NCBI GenBank assembly: GCA_035236585.1
Contig: CP141137.1
Span: forward strand, 41,562,057 to 41,626,056
DNA from: Warburgia ugandensis
Lineage: Eukaryota; Streptophyta; Magnoliopsida; Canellales; Canellaceae
DNA length: 64,000 nt
Reading direction: 5' to 3'
The notes beneath the pieces are model-generated. The model saw nothing but the letters and a program-made list of their open reading frames with translations. It was not told the DNA's origin and did not search any database. Positions 50,501-61,884 of this stretch are shown piece by piece (position 1 is the first letter of the stretch; each line of letters opens with the position of its first letter). Made by a program: the position numbers and the translations under genes.

Positions 50501-52035
50501 TACCCATTAGACAGGTGCTCTGCGAGCGACTATAAGTCCTAATGGTTATGATTTCATAGAGGTTTTTGGTAAGCACTCTATGTGTGGCTGTAAGTCCTAA
50601 CAGATTCAATTTTGTAGATACTTAGAAAGGTGCTCTATGAGCAACTATAAGCCATGATGTTTATGATTTCATCGATGGTTTAGGTACGCATTTTATGAGT
50701 GGCTGTAAATCCTGATGGATATGGATATGTTGATACATTAAGCATGGGCTCTACAAGAAGCTATAATTTTTGTAGGATATGGATTTCATCAATATTTTGG
50801 GTAGGCACTCTAGGAGTGTCCTAAGTCTCAAATTGCTTGCAAGCTTGCTTTGTGCTGTAAGACCTGGAGAAAGGCCTGCTTTGTGCAATAAATCCTAGAG
50901 GCCTATTGTGTGCTGTAAATCCTGAGATTGTATGCTAGGAGGTGCAGTTGTCCATTGACACGATGGGTAGTAAGAGTATCTTCTCATGATTTGTGCATGT
51001 ATCCACGAGCAGATGTAGAAGCCATGGTAGTCACTTGCAGGTGACTATAGGGCCTTACAAGCATAGGTGTCTAATTTTTATGTGGTATTTACATAGGTCA
51101 TGTCTTGAGCGTTAGACCTCATCCAAGGTGGTAGGATTATATGTCACCATGACTGGAGCGATCAGTTTTCCACGGCAATATGGTCATGGATTTGCACATT
51201 TTGGATTTAATACTATGCACCTTGATTTGGTTTTATTTGTTTTGAGTACATTAGTTTGCCAAACTTACCAAATTCTTTTGGACATTAGGATGATTTGAGA
51301 ACACCTATCTTTCCTTGTGGATTTTCACCTAACAAGTATGATACTAATTTTCAAAGTCACGACTTCAGATTGATTTAAGACAAAATGAATTATTTACACT
51401 TATGAATTGATCAGTTATACTTTTGAAAAAAGCATGAACAACTTTCAGTTTTCCCAAATTACAAGTTTATTGATCTATGGTTTGATTATAATTGGTATTC
51501 TAGTAATTTTCCCATTGACTAACTTTTAGACAGTGTTATCCTGATTGTATTCACTAATGTTATATGATTTGACCATCTTGTGACCAACAAATACCAATCT
51601 ATACTTGACAGGTGTTTATAGAAGACATTTTATGGTAATTGTTTTACTATAATTTATTTTTACACGTTGGGCTTGACATTTAAAATATAATACATTTAGT
51701 AGTTTGAAATGATGGATATGTAGTTTAATTTATTACTATGTATTTTAATGTAATCATATGTTACTTGAATTTTCAAGTATAATGTAGATTTTGTGGATGA
51801 TACACACACACATATGCATATGTGTGCTTATGATGCATTCCATGTGATGGCTTGTTTCAAAGGGATTTTATCATTCAGAAAAACCTTTCTTCAAATTATT
51901 GGATGTGTGAGCCATGATTTTGATTTTTTAGTATTAGATTATCTACTAATTATGTTGAATTTAATAGAGATTGATCCCACATTAGGAATTTTATTTTCAA
52001 AAAAAAAAAAGCGTATGAAAATTTGGGTCGTCTCA
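47590..52035 (+). repeat. Element B 5' LTR
   Basis: 4,446 bp, TGTAATATCCCTAATTTT to GGGTCGTCTCA (a mutated TCACA end). It is followed after one base by the PBS. Its first 980 bp match 54091-55072. It contains 58-bp tandem repeats (50513-50830) and a poly-A run near 52000-52010. ORFs at 48048-48485 recur in the 3' LTR but encode nothing recognisable. Confidence 0.9.
50513..50935. repeat. Tandem repeats in the element B LTR
   Basis: Five to six units of about 58 bp built on GGTGCTCT, GAGCGACTATAAGTCCT and ATGGTTATGATTTCAT; starts were read near 50515, 50573, 50630, 50688, 50746 and 50805. They are followed by three shorter units containing GCTTTGTGCTGTAAGACCT at about 50850-50935. Confidence 0.8.
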
Positions 52036-52037
52036 GT

Positions 52038-52049
52038 TGGTATCAGGGC
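52038..52049 (+). other. Element B primer-binding site
   Basis: TGGTATCAGGGC, one base different from the initiator-Met tRNA site TGGTATCAGAGC, at the expected place after the LTR. Confidence 0.85.
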
Positions 52050-52434
52050 CTAGGTTCATGTCTTTCACAACCAATTACAAATGAAAAATCACAAATAGTC
52101 AACATTGTTAAGAGAAATTTGTGTCCTAGTACAAGTAATGAGAGAGAATGCTTACACAGGATTAGCATAAAGTGAATGTAGACATCACATTGAAAATATG
52201 GATAACTAGAGTATAAGTACTCAATTAAAGTTGTGTATATGTGAAATTACTTAAATGCTACCTATGGGGAGTAAATGTATGGACCCTAGGTATAAGAATA
52301 ATCTTGCCAACATCCATGGCCAAGGAGATTCATCAATTGAAACAGTGTAGAAATTCATACACAAGTAGGCCAATTTTCTAGAATTAACCACAAATAGAAA
52401 TAACAACTAGAACAGAAACATCAGATAAAGTTGG

Positions 52435-53285
52435 TGAAAGAGCGAAAGCTCAATTGAAAAGATTCAAGAAACTAATCCCATCGTTCTCTAGAGAGAATGA
52501 ATCCTATTCAGTTGAAAATTGAATTATTTAAGTAGAGAAGGTCATGAAAGCAATGAAAATTTCAGAGAATAGAAAATAGCAATGGATATCTTTATCTTGA
52601 TAGGAGAAGTGGCCTTTTGGTGGGAAATATGTGAACGAGTAAAATTTGAAGGAAAAGAAGTTATTTCTTAGCAAGAAGTTAAAGATGTCTTCTATGAAGA
52701 GTATGTCTAAGACAGAGGAAAATGACTAATGCAATCCTCAAGACCCTATCCTCCACTGGAGTGGCAATTTGACAATAAGAATAGATCACTAGTATAAAAA
52801 ACATGTCCACAGTTCAAGAACCATCATCCAGGCAAACACTGTAGTAGCATCAAGTGCTACATTTGTATATAGATGGGACACATTTTCATACACTATCCAA
52901 AGAAAGAGAAAGAAGAACCTGAAAAGGATCAGATCATTGAAAGCCAAGGTCGTGTACTTGATATCACCTCAAGGGAAACATGGACATTAGAAACAGAGAT
53001 AGAAGGTACACTTCAAATACATATGACACACCTATTAAGATATCATTTGATACAAATTCTATGCTTTCTTTTATACCATATGAGCTTACTTAAGGTGTAG
53101 ATAGTATGTGTACAATTTAGTATCCTGCATAGAATTCTGACATGGTTAGGTGATCCAAATTACATATAGACATTTATAACAAGTCTTAGTTATGATTGGA
53201 CAAATGAATAGAGGCCAACTTAATATTTTTAGAACATTTTGGAGACGTCTTTATTATTTCATGAATGGATTGGTTGATTCTACAG
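52435..53285 (+). pseudogene. Element B gag and protease traces
   Basis: Plus-strand frames show LKRFKKLIPSFS, then AMKISENR, GEVAFWWEICERVKFEG (52603 onward), EVKDVFYEEYV, and a zinc knuckle CYICI-stop-MGHIFIHYP (52855-52899) in which the last Cys has become Tyr. Further on, DVFIIS-stop-MDWL (53244-53280) matches the C-terminal protease motif ILGMDWL. The order fits gypsy gag-pro. Stops and frameshifts are frequent. Nothing of RT or integrase was recognised between 53300 and 54080. Confidence 0.7.
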
Positions 53286-54080
53286 TAATGATCATAATGG
53301 GGATATAAGAGTTACCTTTGATGATGTAGAGAAGTAACGATGTACTTTAAACTAAGGTAAGACTTGAAAATGAGTACACATTATCTTTGCTGAGAAGACT
53401 GATAGATGCTTTACTGAGGAATGTGATTGTACTTATTAAAGTGGAAATTTTGTATTCTATAGCAATTCCTTAAGAAAAGGATCGAGAATTGTATCTATAT
53501 AATGGTGTTGCTAATAAGCAAAATCTAGTATTGGGAATAGAGTACAAGTTGCAAAAAATAATCACTAGAAATCTACATGCGAAAAACTTTCATCGTTGGT
53601 GTAAAGAGATGATAAGTGATAGTATTGTACCTACTTTATGTGTTGGAATTCCTTGATGTGAAATGGGACGAGATATAATAGGATGTATTTAATTATGAGT
53701 TAATTACTTTTGGAACTTTTATTAATAGGAAATTGATTATTTAGAAAGTGTGAAGTAAGTTATACTACCCATGATTGATGGACGATTGTTGTAATCTGAC
53801 CTTAATGATTGGAGGCATTATTGATTTGATTGAAATTACATAATAATATTCATGGGTTAGCAAATAAAGGATGAGTATTAGAATGCACAGCAAAAGCTGT
53901 TATTTAGTTCTTAAAGAAAATAGAAAAGTTACGTTGATATGCAGTGTAACTGTTTAAAGTTTGAAGTTGGGAGTTATATAATTTTGAGTGGTTATAAGAA
54001 CTTGAATTTATGATGAAATGAGGATTTCTAGAATTGTCTGGAAGATGACATGAAAAGAATTTCAAGGAAAAAATTCCTCT

Positions 54081-54090
54081 GAGGGAAGGA
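54081..54090 (+). other. Element B polypurine tract
   Basis: GAGGGAAGGA immediately before the 3' LTR start TGTAGCATCC at 54091. Confidence 0.75.
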
Positions 54091-55072
54091 TGTAGCATCC
54101 CTAATTTTTAAATATCAATTTAAATAAATTTTAAATTATGTTAAATTGGGATGAAAAGAGAATATTGAAATTTCTAATTTCTAGAGCTTTTTAAGTGAAA
54201 GTTTTGTAGACATCAAATCAAGTGAAGAGACCTTCATATTTGGATTGTACTTGAAAAGACGATTCTAATGACACTAAATCTGCTGAAATTGAAGTTTGGT
54301 CAAATAAATCATAATTTTTCTTACTAAGGGTAGTTTGGTAATTTCACTATTAGGCCCCACTTGCAGAAATATGGGTCTGATGGTAATGAGGTATTGGACA
54401 TGTAGCAAGCATAAACTTTGAATAAACTTTTGCTGAGTGGAATAATGAGGAAAAAACACAATGATTAGATGTTTAATATATAAAAGAAAAAGAATTTTAA
54501 TTAAATTAACTTAAAGGAGGGGGCCACATTTCATAATGGCATTCCCTCACTTAAACGAAAACAAAAATAGATCTAATGTCTGTTTCCCAAAACCGACAAA
54601 AATGAGAGGCAAGCTGACACAGGCAAGTGAGAAGAAGAAGAAAGGAGGAGGTAGGAGAAGGGAGACAAAGAGGGAGTAGGGAGACAGAGGAGAAGGGACA
54701 GAAGGAGAGGAGGCTCCAGCGCTAGAAAAATCCAGCCACGCCGGAGAAGAAAGAAGAGGGTTTGGTGTTTTCATGATGCCAAAAAAAAATGGAGTTCATG
54801 TGCAAAGATGGCTGCTCGAATCTTTGATCCAAGCCATCCATTTTACTCTACACAAAGGGAGGAACAAAACCCCTTTGATTTTTCCATGATTAGAGGAGGA
54901 GCAACCATTGATAGGAGCATGAATAGTATGCATGGGAGCAGTTGCTGAAAAAATCCAAGGATTTTGTCTTATCTGGCAATGACTAGAGAGTTGTGAATGC
55001 AATAGAGGTAAGATCCTCACATAAAACCCTCATTTTGGCTTGATTGTTTACTGTTTTGAGGAATTTTGTGTA
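54091..55072 (+). repeat. Element B 3' LTR, first part
   Basis: It matches 47590-48537 of the 5' LTR and ends with GTGTA (55068-55072), the left copy of the target duplication made by the C' LTR. The corresponding 5' LTR site is GAGTA at 48533-48537. Confidence 0.9.
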
Positions 55073-55196
55073 TATAATAACCCTAATTTTGTAAATTGAT
55101 TGAGAAAATCAATTTAGTTTGAATTTTTAGAATTAGGTTATAGGAAATTCTATTTTTATAGATATTAAAACATGATTTAAAACTTATAAATTATGA

Positions 55197-56801
55197 ATGT
55201 ACTCAAAGAAACATGATTTAAAACATGATTCAACAAAGGTAGAGGCAGTACTACACTGGGAGAGGCCCAAGACAGTGACTGAGATACGCAGTTTTCTCGG
55301 TTTGGCGGGGTATTATCGTCGCTTTATAGAGGGATTCTCTAAGATCGCGTTACCATTGACCACCCTGACTAGGAAAGACACTCAATTTGTATGGACCGAG
55401 GCTTGTGAGGAGAGCTTCCAAGAGCTCAAGAGGAGACTTACTACTGCTCCAGTATTGACCTTACCATCAGGTACAGGCGGTTATGTAGTTTATTGTGACG
55501 CCTCTGGCAAGGGATTAGGAGCAGTGTTGATGCAACATGGGAAGGTAATTGCCTATGCGTCTAAACAGCTGAAGACAGATGAGGTAAATTACCCAACACA
55601 TGACCTGGAATTAGCAGCCGTGGTATTTGCGTTGAAGTCCTGGAGACATTATCTTTATGGTGAGAGATTTGAGGTATTCACTAATCATAAGAGCCTCAAG
55701 TACTTCTTTACTCAGAGTGAATTGAATATGAGGCAACGCAGATGGATGGTGTATCTCAAGGACTTCGACTTCACCATACAGTACCATCCTGGGAAGGCTA
55801 ACGTCGTTGTAGATGCCCTGAGTAGGAAGGCGGGTGTGATGATTGCCAATTTGACGACTCGGTCTAAGTTCTTTGACAGGATCTTAGAGGCACAGGGCAA
55901 AGACAAGGAAACACAGGATCTGACAGATAAGACAGATTTTTCGAGGGGACCAGATGGAGGAGTTAGATTTAAGGGAAGGTTGGTAGTACCAGCAGATGAT
56001 GAATTGAAGTGCGAGTTACTTCAAGAAGCACACCAATCCCCTTATACAATTCATCCTGGGGGTACGAAGATGTATCAGGATCTCAAGAGGCATTTCTGGT
56101 GGAATGGTATGAAAAAGGATGTTGGAGAGTGCGTTGCACGATGTTTGACCTGTCAGCAGGTCAAGGCTGAGCATCAGCGTCCATCAGGACTACTTCAGAC
56201 ACTGGACCTTCCACAGTGGAAGTGGGACCATATTACCATGGACTTCGTTCTAGGTCTTCCGAGGACCGCTAGCGGCCACGACATGATATGGGTCGTTGTG
56301 GACAGGTGGACCAAGTCTACTCATTTCCTTCCTATCAGACAAAATCAGACCGTGGATAGCTTAGCAAAATTATATGTTAAGGAGATCGTCAGTCTACATG
56401 GCGTTCCCTTGACAATTATATCGGATCGAGATACGCGATTTACCTCAAAATACTGGAAGAGCGTGCAAGAGGCATTAGGGTCGAGACTAAAATTTAGCAC
56501 AGCATTCCATCTTCAGACAGACGGACAGAGCGAGAGGACCATCCAGACTATTGAGGATATGCTACGAGCCTGTGTTATGGATTGGAAGGGTAGCTGGGAA
56601 GATCATTTACCTTTGGTGGAATTTGCTTATAATAATAGTCATCACGCTAGTATTGGGATGGCTCCATATGAGGCACTTTATGGCAGACCTTGTCGGTCAC
56701 CTTTATGTTGGAGTGATGTAGGAGAAAGATGCATGGTGAAATCTGAGTTAGTGGAAGAATGTGCAGAGAAATTCCAACTCATTCGGAAGAGGTTCTTGTG
56801 A
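55197..56801 (+). CDS. Element D pol, 5'-truncated: RT tail, RNase H, integrase
   Basis: A 534-codon open frame; recognisable pol begins at about 55230. RT-RNase H connection: RSFLGLAGYYRRFI at residues 31-44. RNase H: D101 (YCDAS), E138 (DLELA), N163 where Asp is expected (FTNHKSLKY), D206 (VVDALSR). Integrase: zinc-binding H-H-C-C (HQSPYTIH, then CLTC), then the DDE acids in TMDFV, ISDRD and SERTIQ. RNase H would degrade the RNA strand and integrase would insert the cDNA. RT palm, protease and gag are absent. The frame ends with a stop at 56799-56801 caused by a frameshift. It is the best preserved coding sequence of the window and lies in the youngest nested insertion. Confidence 0.9.
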   Translation: MYSKKHDLKHDSTKVEAVLHWERPKTVTEIRSFLGLAGYYRRFIEGFSKIALPLTTLTRKDTQFVWTEACEESFQELKRRLTTAPVLTLPSGTGGYVVYCDASGKGLGAVLMQHGKVIAYASKQLKTDEVNYPTHDLELAAVVFALKSWRHYLYGERFEVFTNHKSLKYFFTQSELNMRQRRWMVYLKDFDFTIQYHPGKANVVVDALSRKAGVMIANLTTRSKFFDRILEAQGKDKETQDLTDKTDFSRGPDGGVRFKGRLVVPADDELKCELLQEAHQSPYTIHPGGTKMYQDLKRHFWWNGMKKDVGECVARCLTCQQVKAEHQRPSGLLQTLDLPQWKWDHITMDFVLGLPRTASGHDMIWVVVDRWTKSTHFLPIRQNQTVDSLAKLYVKEIVSLHGVPLTIISDRDTRFTSKYWKSVQEALGSRLKFSTAFHLQTDGQSERTIQTIEDMLRACVMDWKGSWEDHLPLVEFAYNNSHHASIGMAPYEALYGRPCRSPLCWSDVGERCMVKSELVEECAEKFQLIRKRFL

Positions 56802-57281
56802 CTCACGGTCGACGAGAGAAAAGTTATGCGTACAAGAGGCGAAAAGACTTAGAGTTCTTTGAGGGCGAGCATGTATTCTTGAAAGTTTCTCCTATGAAAG
56901 GGGTGTTGAGGTTTGGAAATAAAGGGAAGCTTAGTCCCAGGTATATTGGACCTTTCGAGATCTTACGCAGAGTTGGAGCTGTGGCATATCAGCTAGCCTT
57001 ACCACCACAGCTAGCAAATGTGCATGACGTCTTTCACGTGTCTATGCTGAGGAAATACGTGCCAGATCCCTCACACGTATTGGAGCAGATCCCAGGAGAG
57101 TTACAGGCTGACATGACATTTGAGGAGAGACCAGTGCGCGTCCTAGATACAAAAGTCAAGGAGTTAAGGAATAAGACCATTGCCTTGGTCAAAGTCCTTT
57201 GGCAGCATCATTCACTACAGGAGGCTACCTAGGAGACTGAGGAGGAGATGCGAAAGATCCATCTAGAGTTATTTACATAGA
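56802..57281 (+). pseudogene. Element D pol C-terminus: integrase tail and chromodomain
   Basis: Continuation of pol in a different frame after a one-base length change near 56800. It reads REKSYAYKRRKDLEF, EGEHVFLKVSP, PRYIGPFEILRRVG, DVFHVSMLRKYVPD and VKVLWQHH, then the chromodomain end, where TAG (57230-57232) stands in place of the Trp codon of the EATWE motif. The frame then continues with ETEEEMRKIHLELF to TAG at about 57281. Position and motifs match the element C tail at 52-302. Confidence 0.85.
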
Positions 57282-57316
57282 GGTATGTAGCTAAATTTCG
57301 AGGACGAAATTTTTAT

Positions 57317-57329
57317 AAGGAGGGAAGAA
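57317..57329 (+). other. Element D polypurine tract
   Basis: AAGGAGGGAAGAA directly before the LTR start TGTAATATCC at 57330, preceded by the shared motif AATTTCGAGGACGAAAT. Confidence 0.88.
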
Positions 57330-58194
57330 TGTAATATCCTTAATTTTTAAGATAAAATAGGAAATTATTAAATAAATTAAAATAAAAATTTATGGATGAA
57401 ATTTTTTCTTGAAAACATAATAATTTGAAAGTTCTCGTCGATACGAGTCCAACGCCACCAAGAACGCGAAAAACGGAGCTCAAACGAGGGAGTTATGAGC
57501 CGTCGAAGTTGTAAGGGCAATTTTGTCATTTGACAGAAACGTATAACACAGGGGCCCAAATTGATAATGGCACCCCCGTCTTCCACACGTTTGCACCCAG
57601 ATCCGGCAAAATTTCCGGAGAAGCCATGGAAAGAGGCGTGAATGGAAGAGGTTCTCTTCCCCTAGGACTCTAGGCCTATATCTACCATCCCCAGGTTGCC
57701 AAAACGCTCCATTTTGAGCATTTTCCCTGAGTGCTACGCAAAACCCTAGCCCTGCAAAACTTAGATTTTTCCGACGAGTAGAGCCCCGGCAACATGAGCA
57801 ACTCTGGCCAGGTGCAAGGTAAGCCTCAAACCTATGTTTTTCGTATTTATTAAATAGAAAAACAATTAGGAAAAACATTTAAAAAATTAGGAAAAATCAT
57901 ATTTTTAGGAACCTGTGTGCACGCTACTGTTGGAGCGTGATTTCACGGATCAAAAACCTAGTCCGTTTGAAAATCGTACCGTCCAACTAGTGCACAAGAG
58001 ACCCAAGAGCATACCCTTTAAATTTGGGAGTGATCCAACGGTGGATTTCTCCAAAAAACCCAAAAACCAGTACCTAGGGATGTTTTTAGGAACTTGGGAA
58101 AAATCGTTTAAAAACCATGGTTTTTGGAAAAATTAGTGCAAAAGGAGGGCATAAATGGATTCTAGAGAGAATTCTAAAGAAAATGGAGCAAAAA

Positions 58195-58520
58195 ATCACG
58201 CAAAACGGAGCTCTGTAGCTCGGCCGGAGGCGACCGGAATCCGGTCATCTTCTCTGGCGTCGTCAACGGTGTTGGCACCTGGCGCTGATGCCAGGACGCA
58301 CTCGGTGACGCCCGAGGGACGACGTCACACGATGTCGTCGTCTCACGCATGCGCGGCGTCGCGCGCGTGCGGGAAGGCCCCGGTTGGCTGTCGCGGTGGG
58401 ACCGGGACGCGGCGCGTCCTGGCGACCGTGACGCACGCGCGCGTCCCGTGTGACGTCTGCGTCAGCATGCGTCTTCGTGGCGCTGGTACAAGCCAGTGTA
58501 AACCGGCGGAAAAGGGTGCC
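58195..58520. other. CpG-dense GC-rich block in the D LTR
   Basis: It is crowded with CG dinucleotides (for example GCGCGGCGTCGCGCGCGTGC within 58344-58373) in an otherwise AT-rich window. The comparable GC-rich blocks in family-A LTRs (880-1450, 14300-14760, 20480-20950) have visibly more TG/CA. The 141-codon ORF at 58155-58580 crosses it without a recognisable domain and is not called as a gene. Confidence 0.75.
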
Positions 58521-59803
58521 ACCGGTTTAAACCACCTTATGGTGGTCCGGCAGGCCCCATTTGAGGGTAGTTTTCACTAAAACTTGATTTTTGGGAGCTA
58601 GAGAGGTCCAAATCACGATCCGGAAGAGGCGTTGTGATCGTATTGACGACGCGGACCTAGTTTTAAGTTAAAAACTTAGAAATGACCACTTTTTATTTAG
58701 AAAAATTTTAAAATAGTGATGTGACATATACAGGTGCACTTGAACATACCAATTAAAGGGAGTTATTAGCAAGCTAGTGGCCTCACACTGAGGTAGGTGA
58801 CGACAACTAATGTTTTGCCTTGATATTTGAACCATGTTTAAACATAGCATCATGTGTGATTGTGTTTTAAAATGCAATTATTATTTACCGTGGATTTCAT
58901 GCGACATTGCGTACAGGATGGTTATTCCAAATTGAAATCTTTTACTGAATAAACTTATTTAAAATGCTTTTACAAGTATGATGTTAATTAGTTATGCTTA
59001 ATTAGAGTTTTATTTCTTATTGTATATATAGAAAATACATGGATTTACATGGAAATGAGAATAGAGGCTTATTAGCTGGTCCTTTTATAGGCTAACCTCA
59101 GGATGAGGGGCATGTCTTGGGGATTGCAAGCTATAAGTGCTCTTGAGTTTTAGCATATACATATGATTTCCGTGTTTTATATTTGATGACGGGTGCTCTT
59201 GCCCGGTGGGTGTCATGCTAGGAGGGATAGGGCCGGCCACCCACCTTCCGAGATTATGATGTGATGAGTTTGTGATATGATAGACACCTGCCCATAGATG
59301 GCATTCGGTAGGGGTTTGGTAACATGGATAGTCCACACTACCGGTCTGAGCCTTTCCATGGGGACAGACGCTAAGTCTCCCGTTATGGTGTCGACGGGGA
59401 GCGGCGGTGGTTGATACCCATGGAGGGTTGCCACTGCAGCATGATGGCCCATATTCTTATTATGTGTGCATGTATGATGAGCATGGTTATGGATGATATG
59501 CCTAGGTGTGACGACACTCAGAGGTTGACTACGTGTACTCCTGATCAGGGATGTTAGTGCGATGTGATGGGACCCATTACCTTAGGGTGCCTTATTCTTG
59601 TTGTATGCTCCATTTTATTGATTCATGTCATGTTTTAACTCTATGATTTGCATGTTTTAGCATATGGAATAAATTGGCATTTATTTGAACATGGCATTAT
59701 GATATCACTATTTTCATAAGTGTTAGACTTTTTATCAGTGTTGTTCATTATTTCTTTCATTTATTACATTAATTGTCTATGTACCTACACAAGCGATAGC
59801 TTG

Positions 59804-59835
59804 CTGAGGCATTGCTTTGTTTTGCAATGCCTTAG
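59804..59835 (+). promoter_or_regulatory. Conserved LTR hairpin, element D
   Basis: CTGAGGCATTGC and GCAATGCCTTAG pair over 12 bp (one G-T) around an 8-nt loop. Lead-in AAGCGATAGCTTG. It ends 471 nt before the LTR end. Confidence 0.6.
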
Positions 59836-61855
59836 ATCTCGAGCGCGATAACAGGAAAGGCAAGGCTGTTGAGAAGCCGTGAGAGCTGCTGAAGACCATT
59901 TTTCTATAGTGTTAGACAGTGATGTGAGTCATTAAACAGGATTATCATTTGGATTTTATTATGGACTGCATACTTTATATTTGGATGTGATTTAGATGTT
60001 TGGACATATGTTGGACATTTATATGGGATGGTATGATGGATAGACCCTGGGCCATATTATTATTGTCTTTTGGACGTTTATTTGATTTAAAATAAAGGCG
60101 CCTATTTATTTGATGTTGATTTATACGCGGATTATTTATTGTGTTTAAATTACATGTACGCCATTTTGAGAAAGGAAAACTAACACCCGAAGTTTTAAGA
60201 TAGGTTTAGTAAAATGTTAAATAAAACTTTTCTCATGGGATCCCAAATGCTCTTATTTAAAATGCCATTAAAAAAAAAAATTGTCTTAAAAATCCGGGGT
60301 GTTACAGTACAAAACCCAAATATGCCTTTGTAAATAATAGACATTTAAGGGGGTAGCTAGAATGACTAACATCTCTTGTTCACCATGAATTAGAAATGAT
60401 GAACAAAACAGAGCATGATAAATCTTCAAAGAAATCAAGATGAATTCAACAACAATAAAGCCTTAAACTTGTCATTCTTACACAAGAAACATGCAATAAT
60501 ACAATGCAAGAAAAAGACCATGAATTTAGGCACGAAATGTTCAATTCAAGGTAAATATTCCATGTTTTACATGCTTACTAGTTCAACATGCAGAAAACTA
60601 GTAGCATGAAGAGTTGAGGGTGAAATCATGCGATTTTATGCTTCACTAATCCAAGCCTATATTAGGATCTCATCCTACATAAAATCCCCTACTTGATATT
60701 GAAGTTTGGACGATCAGATTTTCAACTATCTTCCCTAGATTGTAGATTGTTCTACCTCTGCATAGAGCTTCAGCTCAAAGAATAACTCAGCTCCCCAACT
60801 CGCCCCTCCTTCTCTAATGGAGTCTTTCTTCCTCTCCTTTGATTCCTCCATTCACCACTGACTTACATGGACCCTGCCTCTCCCAGGTTCTTCTTCTTCT
60901 TTTATTTTCCCTTCTATCTTTTCTAGTTTGTTAATGGCTGAAAGTAGTTTCAGCCTAGGTTGATTTGATTTTGATTTTTTTTTTTTTTATACATAGGTTT
61001 GTGAATATATTATGCACGTGGTTAGTATGACACGTGGGGGGCAGCTGCCCTTGGCTGGTGCTCCCACATGAATGGTCGAGATCCATTGATCCAGATCTAG
61101 ATCCACTAAATTTACTATTCACTTCCACCCTAAACTTGACTTCTTCTTTGCAATTATATCCTGTTAAAGTGAACTTTCTCAATTGTACCCTAAACAACAT
61201 TTTATCCATTTTTGAAATTCCAAGCTAATTAGTTGAAATTTCATTCTAGGATTTTAATATAGTTTAGCTTCGTATCTCTCCTTATCAATGGTCTAACTAT
61301 TTCTTTAGTTTGACATCAATTTATTTTTTAAATTATTTTGTTTTATTAATCAGCTTAAGGTAAATTTTAAGGAAATAATCAAATCCTTTACTATTTCTTA
61401 AAATCTTCATTTCTAATGGCTCGTATTAACCTAACAATTACTTCCAACAAACTAAATTTCTCAACGCACTCATTCTATTCTTCATTTCACCTTTAACAGC
61501 TACTCTAAAATCAACAAAATAAATTTCTATCAATTTTTATAAAAATGTAACTTTATTTATCATATTTGTGTAATTACATGTATTATACAATTAGAAAGAG
61601 TACTTAGGGTTAAAATGGTCATAGGAACCATATGAAAGGTTGAGTTAAGGTCACTCTAGTGAATGCTGAATATGGTAGTTAAGGGGGTTCTCTAATAGAG
61701 CCTCGCTCTTTCCCTACCTTCCGTTGATGTTTATGAGGTCTAAACAACTCCTTACATGAGGATTGAAGTAACCACTTTGTGTTTAGCCATTCAACTAGTA
61801 AGCCTTAGTCAATTGGAAATAAGAAGACCTGCCTAGATTTATGATGGAAGCTATC

Positions 61856-61884
61856 TTCAACCAGTAAAACATTAACTGGTTGAA
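61856..61884 (+). promoter_or_regulatory. Second LTR hairpin (C' LTR)
   Basis: TTCAACCAGT and ACTGGTTGAA form a perfect 10-bp stem with a 9-nt loop, next to a short (TAA)n tract. The element C LTR has the same structure at 9259-9287 with one mismatch. Confidence 0.5.

Larger units (their letters stand above)
57330..60306 (+). repeat. Element D 3' LTR
   Basis: 2,977 bp, TGTAATATCC to CCGGGGTGTTACA. It contains a CpG-dense GC-rich block (about 58195-58520) and a strong hairpin at 59804-59835. No 5' LTR of this element exists in the window, so LTR-LTR dating is impossible. The flank after it, GTAC (60307-60310), has a counterpart GTAC at 55199-55202, possibly a remnant of the target duplication. 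Confidence 0.9.

Noticed and set aside
58155..58580. 141-codon plus-strand ORF in the D LTR
   Set aside because: The open frame is explained by high GC content, which makes stops rare. No domain or start context supports it.
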